Of a stretch of 64,000 nt of DNA, positions 54,511 through 64,000 are shown one piece after another (the first letter of the stretch is position 1; every line of letters starts with the position of its first letter). The translations under genes were made by a program, and so were the position numbers. Below the pieces are notes generated by a model. That model was not told the DNA's origin, did not search any database, and saw nothing but the letters and a program-made list of their open reading frames with translations. Where the stretch lies: NCBI GenBank assembly GCA_036507285.1, contig CM071839.1, forward strand, positions 26,800,601 to 26,864,600, read 5' to 3'. This stretch comes from Trichosanthes cucumerina. Lineage: Eukaryota > Streptophyta > Magnoliopsida > Cucurbitales > Cucurbitaceae.

Positions 54511-55710
54511 AGTCGCAAGAAGCGAGCATACGCCCTGTGCATGCTAGCCCACTGAAAAGCGAGTTAGATGGAATGGTTCGCGAGAACATAAAGAACCACA
54601 CGAGTAACGACCACGACCCGCCGCTCGGGCGATCATGCAACCTTCCGAGAAGGAAAAACCGGCGGTTTTGGGTGGAAGATGACCTCTTGTTCACTAGAGG
54701 AAATCGATTATCACGTACTCCGTTCGGGAACTTGAGGAAGTTGTTGTTAGAAGAATGCCACAACACGCTATGGCGAGCCACGCTGGATGGCGAGAGAACT
54801 TATGCCCTACTAAAAAGGGGTACTCTCGCCCAATCGACGTGGCGACGTGATGCGATTCACCAAGACTTGTCTAATCTGGCCAACAAGACAAAGTCGAGAG
54901 AGAACCAAGGTAGCAGTTCTTTGGAACCCTGCGATCCCGACACGGCCTTGGGAAAGTGTCTCGCTAGATTTTATCACCCACCTTCCCAAAGTCGGCGAAT
55001 TAGAAGCGATACTAGTGGTTGTCGATAGATTCTCGAAGTATGCGACCTTTTTCCGACTCGAGAATGTGTTCAAAGAGAGATGATGACCCACTTGTTCTTT
55101 AAGAACGTCGTAAAACTATGGGGCGTTCAGAGCATCATCGTCACGATCGAGATGGGCGATTCACGGGAACCTTTTGGGACAGAATTGTTGAGGTTGTTAG
55201 GCTCCAACCTTAACATCTCTTCCAGTTATCACCCACAGACCGACGGACAAACCGAACGCTTCAACAGCATGTTGGAGGAATACCTCCGACACTTCATCGA
55301 TGCAAGGCAGAAAAAGCGGGTTGATATGCAGCGTGGCTCGGTTTAGCTTCAGCGCCAACAGAGTTCGCATAGCGGGAAAAACCCCATTTGAAATTGTGAG
55401 CGGAAGACAACCGACAATGCCTCATGTCATAGATCACCCTTATGTGGGGAAAAGCCCTCAAGCTTATAACTTCACTAAGGAGTGGAAGCAAACGTCGGAA
55501 GTGGCTCGTGCTTATCTTGAGAAAGCGGCAAAGAGGATGAAGAAGTGGGCCGATCAAAAACGTCGCCCCATAGAATTCCAAGCGGGGGAGAAAGTGTTGA
55601 TGAAGTTGCGACGAAGCGACTCGATTTTGGGAAACAAAGACCAACGTCTAGTGCGAAAGTCTGAAGGCCCCGTGGAAGTGATCGGAGAAAGTCGGCAAAG
55701 CATCATATAG
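54511..55710 (+). pseudogene. Chromovirus integrase
   Basis: Zinc region near 54740 (LLLEECHNTLWRATLDGERTYALLKR), core near 54960 (SLDFITHLPKVGELEAILVVVDRFSKYATFF, first Asp), and SSYHPQTDGQTERFNSMLEEYLRHF near 55225-55300 (Glu). The second Asp region near 55150 is shifted. The C-terminal part 55300-55710 is open (TPFEIVSGRQP, KKWADQKRRPIEFQAGEKVLMKL). Frames change at least four times. Confidence 0.85.
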
Positions 55711-55729
55711 GGTTCAACTTCCTTCGTGG

Positions 55730-56149
55730 ATGAAAGTCCACCCTGTCATTCACGTAAGTAACTTGAAACCCTATCATCCGGATCCTGAGGATGAATCTCG
55801 TAACGAGGTATCCAGACCCCCTGTGACGATCAAGAACACTTCCGAGAAAGAGGTAGAAGAGATATTGGCTGACAGAACGCGACGAATCGGCAGACCAAGG
55901 AAAGACGTACAGGAATTCCTAGTGAAATGGAAAGGTCTCCCTGAAGCTGAGATCAGTTGGGAGCGCGCTGAAGACCTGAAGTCAGCCGCCGTCAAGATTG
56001 CCGAGTTTGAAGAAAGTCGGTTGCGGGGCGTCAACCAATTAAGTGGGGAGGATGTCACGGTCATGCTCGTCCAGGGCGTGTTGCCCATGGCCGCATGCCC
56101 GTCCAACCCCTTTTACAATGCTTTCATGTACTTACTTTCCCTAGTGTAG
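55730..56149 (+). pseudogene. Chromovirus integrase tail with chromodomain
   Basis: 139 open codons. HPVIHVSNLKPYHPD is the integrase C-terminal motif. Residues about 42-88 form a chromodomain: EVEEILADRTRR, then EFLVKWKGLPEAEISWERAEDL with its aromatic and Trp residues. Such domains bind histone marks and steer integration to heterochromatin. The frame has no stop before the 3' LTR and ends 97 bases inside it (56147-56149). Confidence 0.88.
56041..56052 (+). promoter_or_regulatory. Polypurine tract of the chromovirus
   Basis: AAGTGGGGAGGA right before the LTR TG. It also lies within the chromodomain reading frame. Confidence 0.82.
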
Positions 56150-56550
56150 GTTGTTTACTTTTCCTTGTATTTTCGCGAGTGTATGACTCCTCGCCACTTT
56201 GCATGTTTATGCCTGTAATAGCTAAAATTTCATATAATATACTATAGGGGGATGCGACTAGTCGTCAAATCTTCCTACCCGGAGTTATATGCTATCGTGA
56301 GCGTGGTTGTCCCTTGATTGCTTGCTAGCCTATAACATTCTTTTCTCAAAATGCTTTTCCAAATGCTTTCTAAACTTTCTCTGACCCCGTTTTCGAAAAC
56401 CGTTTTCTTTTGAAAGCGGGGTGGAGGTTTGCGAGATCTGGCCGTTTGTGCCACCGGCGATCCTTTTTTTACGAGTTGGCTTACTTGTTCGAGTGCGGGA
56501 ACAAGTGCCGCACGATCACTCAAGACCCTTCAAAAAGTGTGATCGTGACA
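56053..56550 (+). repeat. Chromovirus 3' LTR
   Basis: 498 bases, TGTCACGGTCATGCTCG to GTGATCGTGACA, followed by CATAG. It differs from the 5' LTR mainly by small indels at GC-rich sites (for example near 56430-56510). Confidence 0.94.
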
Positions 56551-56555
56551 CATAG

Positions 56556-57812
56556 CCTACCCTGAAGGAAAAATAGGGGACATCTTGTAGGGACCATTAA
56601 GCTATTTCTGAAACCGCCAACGAAGAATTGATAATGAATGATCAAGAGGTCCAGTTTAGCATCTATGATACAGTGAGGTATCCTGATGGGATAGAAAGTT
56701 GTTCTGTAATTCATGTCTTAGATGGAGTTATTTTCAAACCGCTTGTGGGTGAAGAATTGAAAGGAATCCATGAGATGAGATTTGGAGATCGAGAGAGAAA
56801 GTGAGTTAGAGAAGTCGGGGAATAGAGGAGTTGACCCAAGGTTTGGAAGAACTAGCAGAAATAGCAAAGTTCGAGAAAAATCTTTGAGTCATTAGATTTG
56901 AAGGAAGAAGAGAGACCTTCATGATACCCTCGGTTCAAGAACCCCCAACATTAGAATCAAACCCTTACCCAAAGACTTAAAGTACGCATTCTTGGGTGAT
57001 AAGGAAACTCTTCCCATTATCATATCAGCAAGTCTACCTCCTAAGGAAGAACAATTGTTGCTTAATGTCCTTAAGCAACACAAGAAAGCAATAGGATGGA
57101 CTCTAGCTGACATTCAAGGGATTAGTCCTTCTTATTGCATGCACAAGATTACCTTAGAGGAAGGACTTTCAGATCCATAGAGCCCAGAGAAGACTTAACC
57201 TTGACCATGAAAGAAGTGGTGAAGAAAGAAGTCATTAAATGGTTGGATGCTGGAATTATCTACCCCATAGCGGATAGCAGTTGGGTCAGTCCAATCCAAT
57301 GTGTCCCTAAAAAGGGAGGGATGACAGTAATTATTAATGAAGCCAATGAAATCATTCCTTCTAGGGTAGTGAGTGGTTGGAGAGTCTGTATGGACTATAG
57401 GAGGCTAAACAAGGCCACCAGGAAAGACCATTTTCCTCTCTCGTTCATGGATCAAATGTTGGACAAACTGGCAGGTCAAGCCTTCTATTGTTTCCTTGAT
57501 GGTTACAGTGGTTATAACCAAATAACCATTGCACCATAAGACCAAGAGAAAACAACATTTACATGTCCATATGGTACCTTTGCTTTTCGAAGGATGCCAT
57601 TTGGACTGTGTAATGCTCCTGCGACCTTTCAAAGGTGCATGATGGCGATTTTCTCTGACTATGTAGAAGACATCATGGAGGTTTTCATGGATGACTTCTC
57701 GGTCTTTGGAAACTCATTTGAGGTTTGCTTAGAGAATTTGGGGAAAGTACTTCAGCGTTGTGAAGAGACACACCTAGTTCTAAAATTGGGAAAAGTGTCA
57801 CTTCATGGTTAG
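56556..57812 (+). pseudogene. Athila A1 reverse transcriptase
   Basis: After the chromovirus: YPEGKIGDIL, a damaged linker (NDQEVQFSIYDTVRYPDG near 56635), then 56992-57180 (ILPIIISASLPPKEEQLLLNVLKQHKKAIGWTLADIQGISP-type entry) and a shift. The RT body is at 57135-57539 (DAGIIYPIADSSWVSPIQ, VCMDYRRLNKATRKDHFPL). A TAA at 57537-57539 follows TIAP; the frame then continues to the intact active site FMDD (57684-57695). The end near 57812 is shifted. Confidence 0.88.
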
Positions 57813-58510
57813 AGAGGGGATTGTGTTGGGGCATAAGATATCATGCAAGGGAATAGAAGTAGATAGAGCGAAGATTGAGATTATGAGAAATTGGAACCGC
57901 CCACAAATGTTAAGGGAGTGAGAAGTTTCCTTGGACATGTGCGGTTCTATAGAAGATTCATCAAAGATTTCTCAAAAATCTCAAAGCCATTGTGCTCTCT
58001 CCTGGAAGTCAACAAGCCCTTTATATTTAGTGAGGAGTGTCTCCATGCCTTTAATGTCCTCAAGTCAGCCCTAGTCACTGCACCTATTATGTCTTCACCT
58101 GATTGACAACTGCCATTCGAGTTGATGTGTGATGCAAGTGACATGTTGTGGGAGTTATGCTAGGACAAAGGCAAGAGAAGGTAATACATCCAATATATTA
58201 TGCGAGTAAAACTTTGAATGAAGCTCAGATGAACTACACAACTACTGAAAAGGAGTTGTTAGCAGTAGTCTTTGCTTTTGAAAAGTTTAGGCCATATCTG
58301 GTTTGTACTAAGGTGGTGGTCTACACAGATCATGCTGCCATTAGGTATCTGTTGGCAAAGAAAGATGTCAAACCTAGATTGATTAGATGGGTATTACTTC
58401 TTCAGGAGTTTGAAGTGGAAATCAAGGATAAAAAGGGTACAGAAAATGTGGTGTCAGACCATTTGTCTAGGATTGAGAATTCTAAGCCCTACCCTCCCAT
58501 TCCCATATAA
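57813..58510 (+). pseudogene. Athila A1 RNase H
   Basis: 57891-58106 holds the RT thumb/connection (FLGHVRFYRRFIKDFSKISKPL) and RNase H start, ending at TGA in SSPD-stop where A0 has Trp. A base is missing in the CDASDY motif at 58141. 58148-58510 is open: TTTEKELLAVVFAFEKFR, VVYTDHAAIRYLL, DHLSRIENS. Confidence 0.88.
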
Positions 58511-59086
58511 GGGATGACTTCCCTGATGAGCAGCTCTTGTTGGTTAGCGAGGTCCAAGACACCAACCCCCCTTTGTTCGCGGACTATGCCAATTACTTGG
58601 CTTACAATATCCTCCCCCCTGATTTGTCAGCACAACAGAAAAAGAGGTTCTTTCATGAATCCAAATTTTTTCTGTGGGACGATCCATGTTTATATAGACA
58701 ATGTGTAGATGGTATGATTAGGAGATGTGTGACTGAAAGTGAAATACCATCTATTCTAGAACATTGTCATTCGTCCCCTTATGGAGGCCATTTTGGTGGC
58801 CAAAGGACTGCAGCAAAAGTATTTCAATCTGGCTATTATTAGCCATCTGTCTTTAAGGATGCCTATGTTTTTAGCAAGACATGTGATACATGCCAGAAGA
58901 GAGGCAATATAGGAAGAGAGAGGAAATGCCATTGACATACATCTTAGAGGTGGAGCTCTTTGATGTTTGGGGGATTGATTTCATGGGCCCTTTTCCTCCT
59001 TCTAAAGGGAATTTGTATATCTTAGTGGCAGTAAATTATGTCTCTAAGTGGGTAGAAGTCATGGCATGTCAGAATAATGACGCTAA
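58511..59086 (+). pseudogene. Athila A1 integrase, segment left of the solo LTR
   Basis: 58537-58842 has the zinc site start (CHSSPYGGHFGGQRT), then TAG after GYY. CDTCQKRGN follows near 58885, then ILEVELFDVWGIDFMGPFPP with the first catalytic Asp. The reading is cut at CQNNDA by the solo LTR at 59087. Confidence 0.87.
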
Positions 59087-60933
59087 TGAAGGGATTTTGA
59101 ATTCCCGCAGCGGAAGACGTTGTGAAACGTCGTTGATCCGTTGTGTAATTCCTATCTTAAAATTGAATTTATCTCATAGATCCTAGGCTAAACATGCAAA
59201 GAAGAAGAAGTAAACAGTAAGTAATAGATACTAACCTCTTGAAGAACTCTTCTTCAACGTTTTCTCCTTCTCCGGTCGCGATCTCTCTCGATCCAACATT
59301 CTCCTCGAACACGAACCACGATCCGAACAGGGAGACACCTCCAAAGGGTCTTCTCGGTTGTTCTCGGGAGGTTGAGGGAGAGTAGGTGGGACTCCCTTTG
59401 GTTTTGGGTGAGGAGAAGTTTTAGAGAGAATGAGAGAAAGCCTTTTTGCTCTCTTTGGATGAAAATCCAAAAAACGGCAAATGGCACACCAAAGGCTTCT
59501 TGCAAAGCCTTTAAATACTATTGTGTGATGGAGTTAAAACCTCCACCAAATTACAATTTTACCACAACCATATAATATACAAATCACATTTGCATATTAT
59601 ATAATATAAGGTATCTCATACCTTATTATACAAATCTCATTTGCATAAATGTGGAATTATAAATTGAATCAAATTCAATTTAATTTCTCTCAATTCAATT
59701 TCTCCAATTAGCACTAATTAATCAATTAGGCTATACTATAGTTTATTATGAATCTCATTCACATCAAACTATATATTATGTCATCTATATCTCATATAAA
59801 TGACATAAATACCCAAATAATGAATTTGAACACTTCAAATTCCCACCAAACTGTAAACCCTCAATTTGTCCAATTTGAGCCAACCGAGGGACCTAATGGA
59901 CCTACACGTGATGAGCTTCAATGATCCGAGACTAACCAGCCACACTCTTTGACCCGGTTATTCAACATTCATTAGCTACGGTAACACTCCACTAAAGCTC
60001 GTAGCTGCACTCTCATCACTGTAGGACAAGTTGTGTCCATCGATATAACCAATACCCATGAGTCGACCCTTCACAAGTTGTTCGTAGTCACAGTTGGGTC
60101 AAATTACTGTTTTACCCATGTGTCTACCTCTTGCTCCTTAAGTCCCATTGCTCCTCTAATGAACAACTACGTTGCATGGTCCAACTATAAACAACAACCC
60201 TCTCGGGCCAATGAGAGAGTGGGGCCCCGTTGTTCAAGCCTTGAGACAAAGACTTAAGGGAACAACCCTCTAGTTTCCCTAAGTCGGGAGCGAGTGAATT
60301 CCTTCTTGCGTAGTCAAGTTCCCGACTCCCCACGTGGTCCCCCTTGAGAAGATAGGCATATTGGGCGGGCGAGCAGCGGTGGCCACCCTCACCCGTACTA
60401 GTCAAAGGGCGGACTTCGCAGATGTGAGTGCGTGACACGCTCGAGATTAAGGTCGAGTCACTAATGGTCATCTACGAATTTATTAGCTCTCTATCATTAA
60501 CGGTGTTACATCGTGAAGTCTAATAATTCACGGTTCGGTCTTGTACAATCTCATTGCACAGGATGCCTCCACTCGCATGTCAACCACATGAACGAGTCAG
60601 ATCACCTCGTTTGTATCTAATACAAAACGGGCCGCATCCACAATGTATCCAAGATTAGGTCTCCAACCCTATCCATATACTGTAGACCGTTCGGGTCATT
60701 AACTCGAACGTGATCCTCCCTGTGTGTCCACTACACACCGTTCAAGTTCTTACTTCTCTCATAATGCAATGACCCTGGAGCTTAGTTTATTGGATTAAGT
60801 TTATGAAAAATGCGAGACACAAAGTTTAAATAAATAACTCTTATTTATTACACAATGTTGAAATAAATAACTCTTATTCATTTACAACATGGAATATTAC
60901 AAACTACACGAGATGAGGACATACATCCCAACA
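59087..60933 (-). repeat. Solo copia LTR (S2) in the Athila A1 integrase
   Basis: 1847 bases in minus orientation; plus-strand ends TGAAGGGATTTTGAATTCCC and ACATACATCCCAACA. Flanks GCTAA (59082-59086) and GCCAA (60934-60938) are the target duplication with one mismatch. The uninterrupted site in A0 (about 41897) reads GACGCCAAAATAG. The family is related to Copia-3/4/5 LTRs. Its start (plus sense) matches Copia-5 best. Confidence 0.94.
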
Positions 60934-60938
60934 GCCAA

Positions 60939-61698
60939 AACAGTGGTTCGATTCTTGCACAGGCACATATTCACTAGATTTGGGACCCCTAGAGTCTTAA
61001 TTAGTGATGACGGCTCTCATTTTGTCAACAAGGCAATGAATACTCTCTTGGCCAAGTATAATGTAAAGCACAGAATCTCCACCCCGTACCATCCACAAGC
61101 TAATGGACAAGCTGAAGTGTCCAATAGGGAGATTAAAGGAATCCTTAAGAAGGTTTTAAAACCTCAAAGAAAGGATTGGTCCTATAGGCTGGATGAAGCC
61201 TTGTGGGCATATAGGACCACCTTTAAGACCCTCATTGGAATGTCCCCATATAGTCTTGTGTTTGGGAAGGCTTGTCACCTACCTTTAGAATTAGAGCATA
61301 AGGCATTCTGGGCCTTAAAAGAGTTAAACCTAAATCTAATTGCTGCAGGAGATCTGAGGCTGCTACAATTGAATGATTTGGATGAGTTTAGGAGATTTTC
61401 CTATGAAAATGCAAAGCTTTACAAAGAGAGAACTAAAGCTTGGCATGATAGGAAACTCATTCCAAAGACTTTCGAAGAAGGCCAAAGAGTTCTATTATTC
61501 AATTCCTTCCTCAAACTTTTTTTCTGGTAAGCTTAGGTCCGGATGGTCGAGCCCTTTCACGGTGATTGAAACTCTCTCCCACAGTGCTATAAAGCTTCGT
61601 TGTGAGCAGGATGGAACAGAGTTTCTTGTTAATGGGCAACGATTGAAACACTATAGGGGTGAAGACTTCCAAAGGAACATGTCCACATGGAAGTAAAG
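60939..61698 (+). pseudogene. Athila A1 integrase, segment right of the solo LTR
   Basis: Starts KTVVRFLHRHIFTRFGTP (open from 60889 within the LTR), second catalytic Asp in ISDDGSHF, Glu in NGQAEVSNRE. The frame ends at 61530 after an extra T in a T-run (FFW-stop; A0 has the CC form and stays open). The C-terminal part GPFTVIE homologue continues in the frame 61373-61696. Confidence 0.88.
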
Positions 61699-62572
61699 TG
61701 ATGATGAAGTGTAGTGAATCCTTCTATAAAAAATAAAAAAATAAAAAAAATAAAAAAAAATCTTAGCTAGGTTGTCTTTTCCCTTTTATTCGTTGTCTAT
61801 GCATGATAGGAGATTTAGTTGTTCATATAATTCTTGATCCAGTTGTTTCATGTTTGGCTCTTTGTTTTATCATATATAGTTATTCTTTGATTAAGTGTCG
61901 TTAGGATGTAGAATTGAAGCATACAAAAGATTAGAGGTAAGAATTCTTTCTCCCCTTGCTCGATCACCAAGCATGATTGTTCATTTCGTATGGCTGAATT
62001 AAGTGCAATTCCTTTTTTTCCCTATTGAAAACTTTCCAACATACTAGTATAGGTTAACTTGTGTTTTTACTAGAATAAAAATCTAAAGCATGTGAATTTT
62101 CATTATAGCATGTAATCTAGAATGAATGGAAGCATGTGAAAAGCTAGGATACAATTTTCTCTATTGTTTTAGGATAATAAAATTCATAGTTTGATGCTTC
62201 CCATTAATTTTTAATTGCATGTCTTAAAAAGAATGAGTAAATGTTGACTTTATGCTTTCCTTTTTGTTTTGCAGGTTTACCTATTTTAGGTTAGATTTTT
62301 TTGCCCTTTAGGTTAAGTAGTTGGATAAAGGATAGGAGTTAGTGGGAAAAAGGAAAAAGAAAGGAAAAAAAAAAGTTGCTTTGGGGATTAGTCTTTTTTT
62401 TTTTTAGGGTAAAAGGGAATCCTAAACTTGGAACCTAAAAAAGACTTGAGTTAGGAGAAACCAATCTAGATCTAAATCTAGCTTAGGCAGAATCTCTCTT
62501 AGCTTAGGAAGCTTGTTGTCCATTCCTTAGAATTTTTCTAGTACCTTTCTCTCTTTTGCTTCATATTTAATC
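61699..62572 (+). other. Athila A1 spacer between pol and env-like ORF
   Basis: Same content as 42677-43516, with a longer AAAAAT-type run at 61726-61760. The TTTGTTTTGCAG motif is conserved near 62263. No gene seen. Confidence 0.6.
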
Positions 62573-63907
62573 ATGTGGCTACAAAGAAGCAAAAGCAAGA
62601 AAGAGGCCGAAAAATTGAAGAGTGCAATGGTAGAAGTGAACCAATCCAATCCTAGATCGTCCACCCATTCCTCCTCTTCCTCGCGGAGTAAAGGAAAGCA
62701 GGTGGTTAGTGAATGGCCCTTAAAGTACGCATATCCTTTGGAGGCCCCTGAAACACCGGCACCTAAGTCCAAAGAGAAGAAAGAAAAGAAGAAGAAATGG
62801 TACACTAGGGAAGACAATCCCGAAGTGATGAAGGAGGGATTGTGTGAGGAAGATATCCCTGAGAGATTTATCAGTGAAAGAGCAAGAACAAAATATGAGA
62901 AGTTGAAGAAAATAGCTCTTTTGCTAGAAAGAGGTTTCAACCTATGCTCAAGCGAGATTCCTCCTTTCCTATCCCAAAATATACCAAATCTAGGTTGGAA
63001 AATGTTTTGTAAAGAACCTGAGGCCGCCATTCCCACCATAGTTAGGGAGTTCTATGCGAACATCTATCTAGAGGAGCAGGTATCCATAGTAAGGGGTAGA
63101 TATGTTCATTGGGACACGGATACAATTAACTCCATGCTCGAATAGCCTTGCCAACTTTATGGTAGGACAAACGAGTTGTTAATGGCCCCATCCGACACTC
63201 AAATGAATGTCGCCCTAAGAACAGTAGGGATCAATGGGGCGAAATGGATGGTAAGCTCAACGGGGAGCGAGGACTATGTTAGCTTCCTATTTAGCTCTGA
63301 AGCACACATGTGGCTTCCTTTCGTGAAGTTGAATCTCATGCCCACTTCGCATGATTCAACGGTCTCGAGGAGTCGAATCATGCTTCTTTATGCCATCCTC
63401 TCAGAATTGCAAATTGATGTAGGAAACCTAGAAGCTAGGGAAATAGAAGGGTGTGCGAAGAAAAAGAGTGGGAAAATCTTCTTCCCTAGTTTAGTAACCT
63501 CTCTTTGCATTAGGGTCGGGGTTCCTTATTATATTTGGGAGGATAAAATCTTAGCTAGTGGGCCTTTCGACACCATTATGGACCATCACACCCAAGTTGG
63601 TTCAAATAAAGGAATGGGGTCAATGGTAGAAATGGAACAACTCATACACCAAAACAATGTTATGATGAGCATGATGCACCATATGCAAGATCAATCACAT
63701 TGCTATTGGGAGTATGCTCAAGAAAGGGACTTAGCCCACCAAGCCGCTATGCAAGCCAATTTTCCAAACCCCTACCCAAATTTCCTCGAATTCCCCTACT
63801 CCATTTTGCAGCCTTGGATGCCGTCGGGTGATGATGAAGAAGATGAGGGGAACAACGAGGAAGAGGAGGAAGCCCAAGAAGAGGAAGACGAGGAGGATGA
63901 CTACTAG
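62573..63907 (+). pseudogene. Athila A1 env-like ORF3
   Basis: Same 445-codon frame as in A0 with one TAG at 63143-63145 (TTG in A0); the two A0 stops are sense codons here. Residues around 225-245 read STGSEDYVSFLFSSEAHMW where A0 reads STGARTMLASYLAPEAHMW: an extra G and a lost C about 30 bases later shift and restore the frame. The A0 version is probably ancestral, because the flanking domain aligns through it. The acidic tail (DEEDEGNNEEEEEAQEEEDE) ends the frame. Function unknown. Confidence 0.82.
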
Positions 63908-64000
63908 AGCAAAAGAGGGAGGCTATGTTCCCTTTTCTCTTTAGTATTATGACTTGTTTGCTTGTTGTCTTTTGTTTTTTTATTTTTCTTTAAAATTTGC
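63908..64000 (+). other. Athila A1 3' UTR start
   Basis: Matches 44852-44942 of copy A0; T-rich, no gene. The window ends here. Confidence 0.7.

Larger units (their letters stand above)
50756..56550 (+). mobile_element. Chromovirus (gypsy with chromodomain) in the Athila A1 protease
   Basis: LTRs of about 0.5 kb at 50756-51247 and 56053-56550 and an exact target duplication CATAG (50751-50755, 56551-56555). The inside has PBS, gag, protease, RT, RNase H, integrase and a chromodomain. Every domain is broken by indels. The PBS for tRNA-Met and the gag style suggest a Galadriel/Tekay-type chromovirus; the exact lineage is not settled. Confidence 0.94.
48424..64000 (+). mobile_element. Athila-type gypsy copy A1 (runs off the window)
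   Basis: PBS, gag, protease, RT, RNase H, integrase and env-like ORF in gypsy order. It is interrupted by a chromovirus (50756-56550) and a copia solo LTR (59087-60933). Its 3' LTR lies beyond 64000. Removing the two inserts restores the protease-pol and integrase sequences. Confidence 0.9.

Overview
The window reads as plant nuclear heterochromatin made almost entirely of nested, decayed LTR retrotransposons. I found no host gene, tRNA, rRNA or CRISPR array. The evidence for a plant is: Ty1/copia LTRs with an initiator-tRNA-Met primer site, Athila-type Ty3/gypsy elements with a tRNA-Asp primer site and an env-like third ORF, and a chromodomain gypsy element. The copia proteins resemble gag-pol proteins I recall from cucurbits (Cucumis), but I could not check this; the copia lineage looks Angela-like (long 1.5-2 kb LTRs, integrase motifs).

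Left two thirds (1-40884): five copia elements and one gypsy-type non-autonomous element, stacked like Russian dolls. Copia-1 (+, from before base 1 to 5634) carries a solo LTR (985-2964) in its integrase. Copia-5 (+, 5635-40884) sits in the 3' LTR of Copia-1. Copia-2 (-, 6160-35688) sits in the 5' LTR of Copia-5. Copia-3 (+, 10013-18258, TSD AAGTA) splits the protease active site of Copia-2. Copia-4 (-, 20459-33436) splits the 5' leader of Copia-2. A gypsy-type non-autonomous element (29939-33078) splits the 5' LTR of Copia-4. Removing each insert rejoins the host reading frame or LTR, so the order of insertion can be read directly.

Right third (40885-64000): at 40884/40885 copia reverse transcriptase joins Athila RNase H without any LTR end. 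Next come the 3' part of one Athila copy (RNase H, integrase, env-like ORF), a 2 kb Athila LTR (46409-48423), and a second Athila copy running off the window (gag, protease, RT, RNase H, integrase, env-like ORF). The second copy is broken by a chromovirus (50756-56550, TSD CATAG) and a minus-oriented copia solo LTR (59087-60933).

No element has a fully intact coding set. Copia-2 lacks the RT core, Copia-3 lacks most of gag and all protease, Copia-5 has lost both integrase aspartates and its 3' end, and the chromovirus RT has lost an active-site aspartate. Many frameshifts coincide with CAG/CTG replaced by CG-containing strings, which may partly be base-calling error at methylated CHG sites. 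Three less expected structures are arrays of short palindromes: GCGTTGCAACGC-type motifs in copia leaders, the same motif in a 17-bp-arm hairpin just upstream of a gypsy TATA box, and about a dozen TTGCTNCAGCAA-like motifs inside the Athila LTR.
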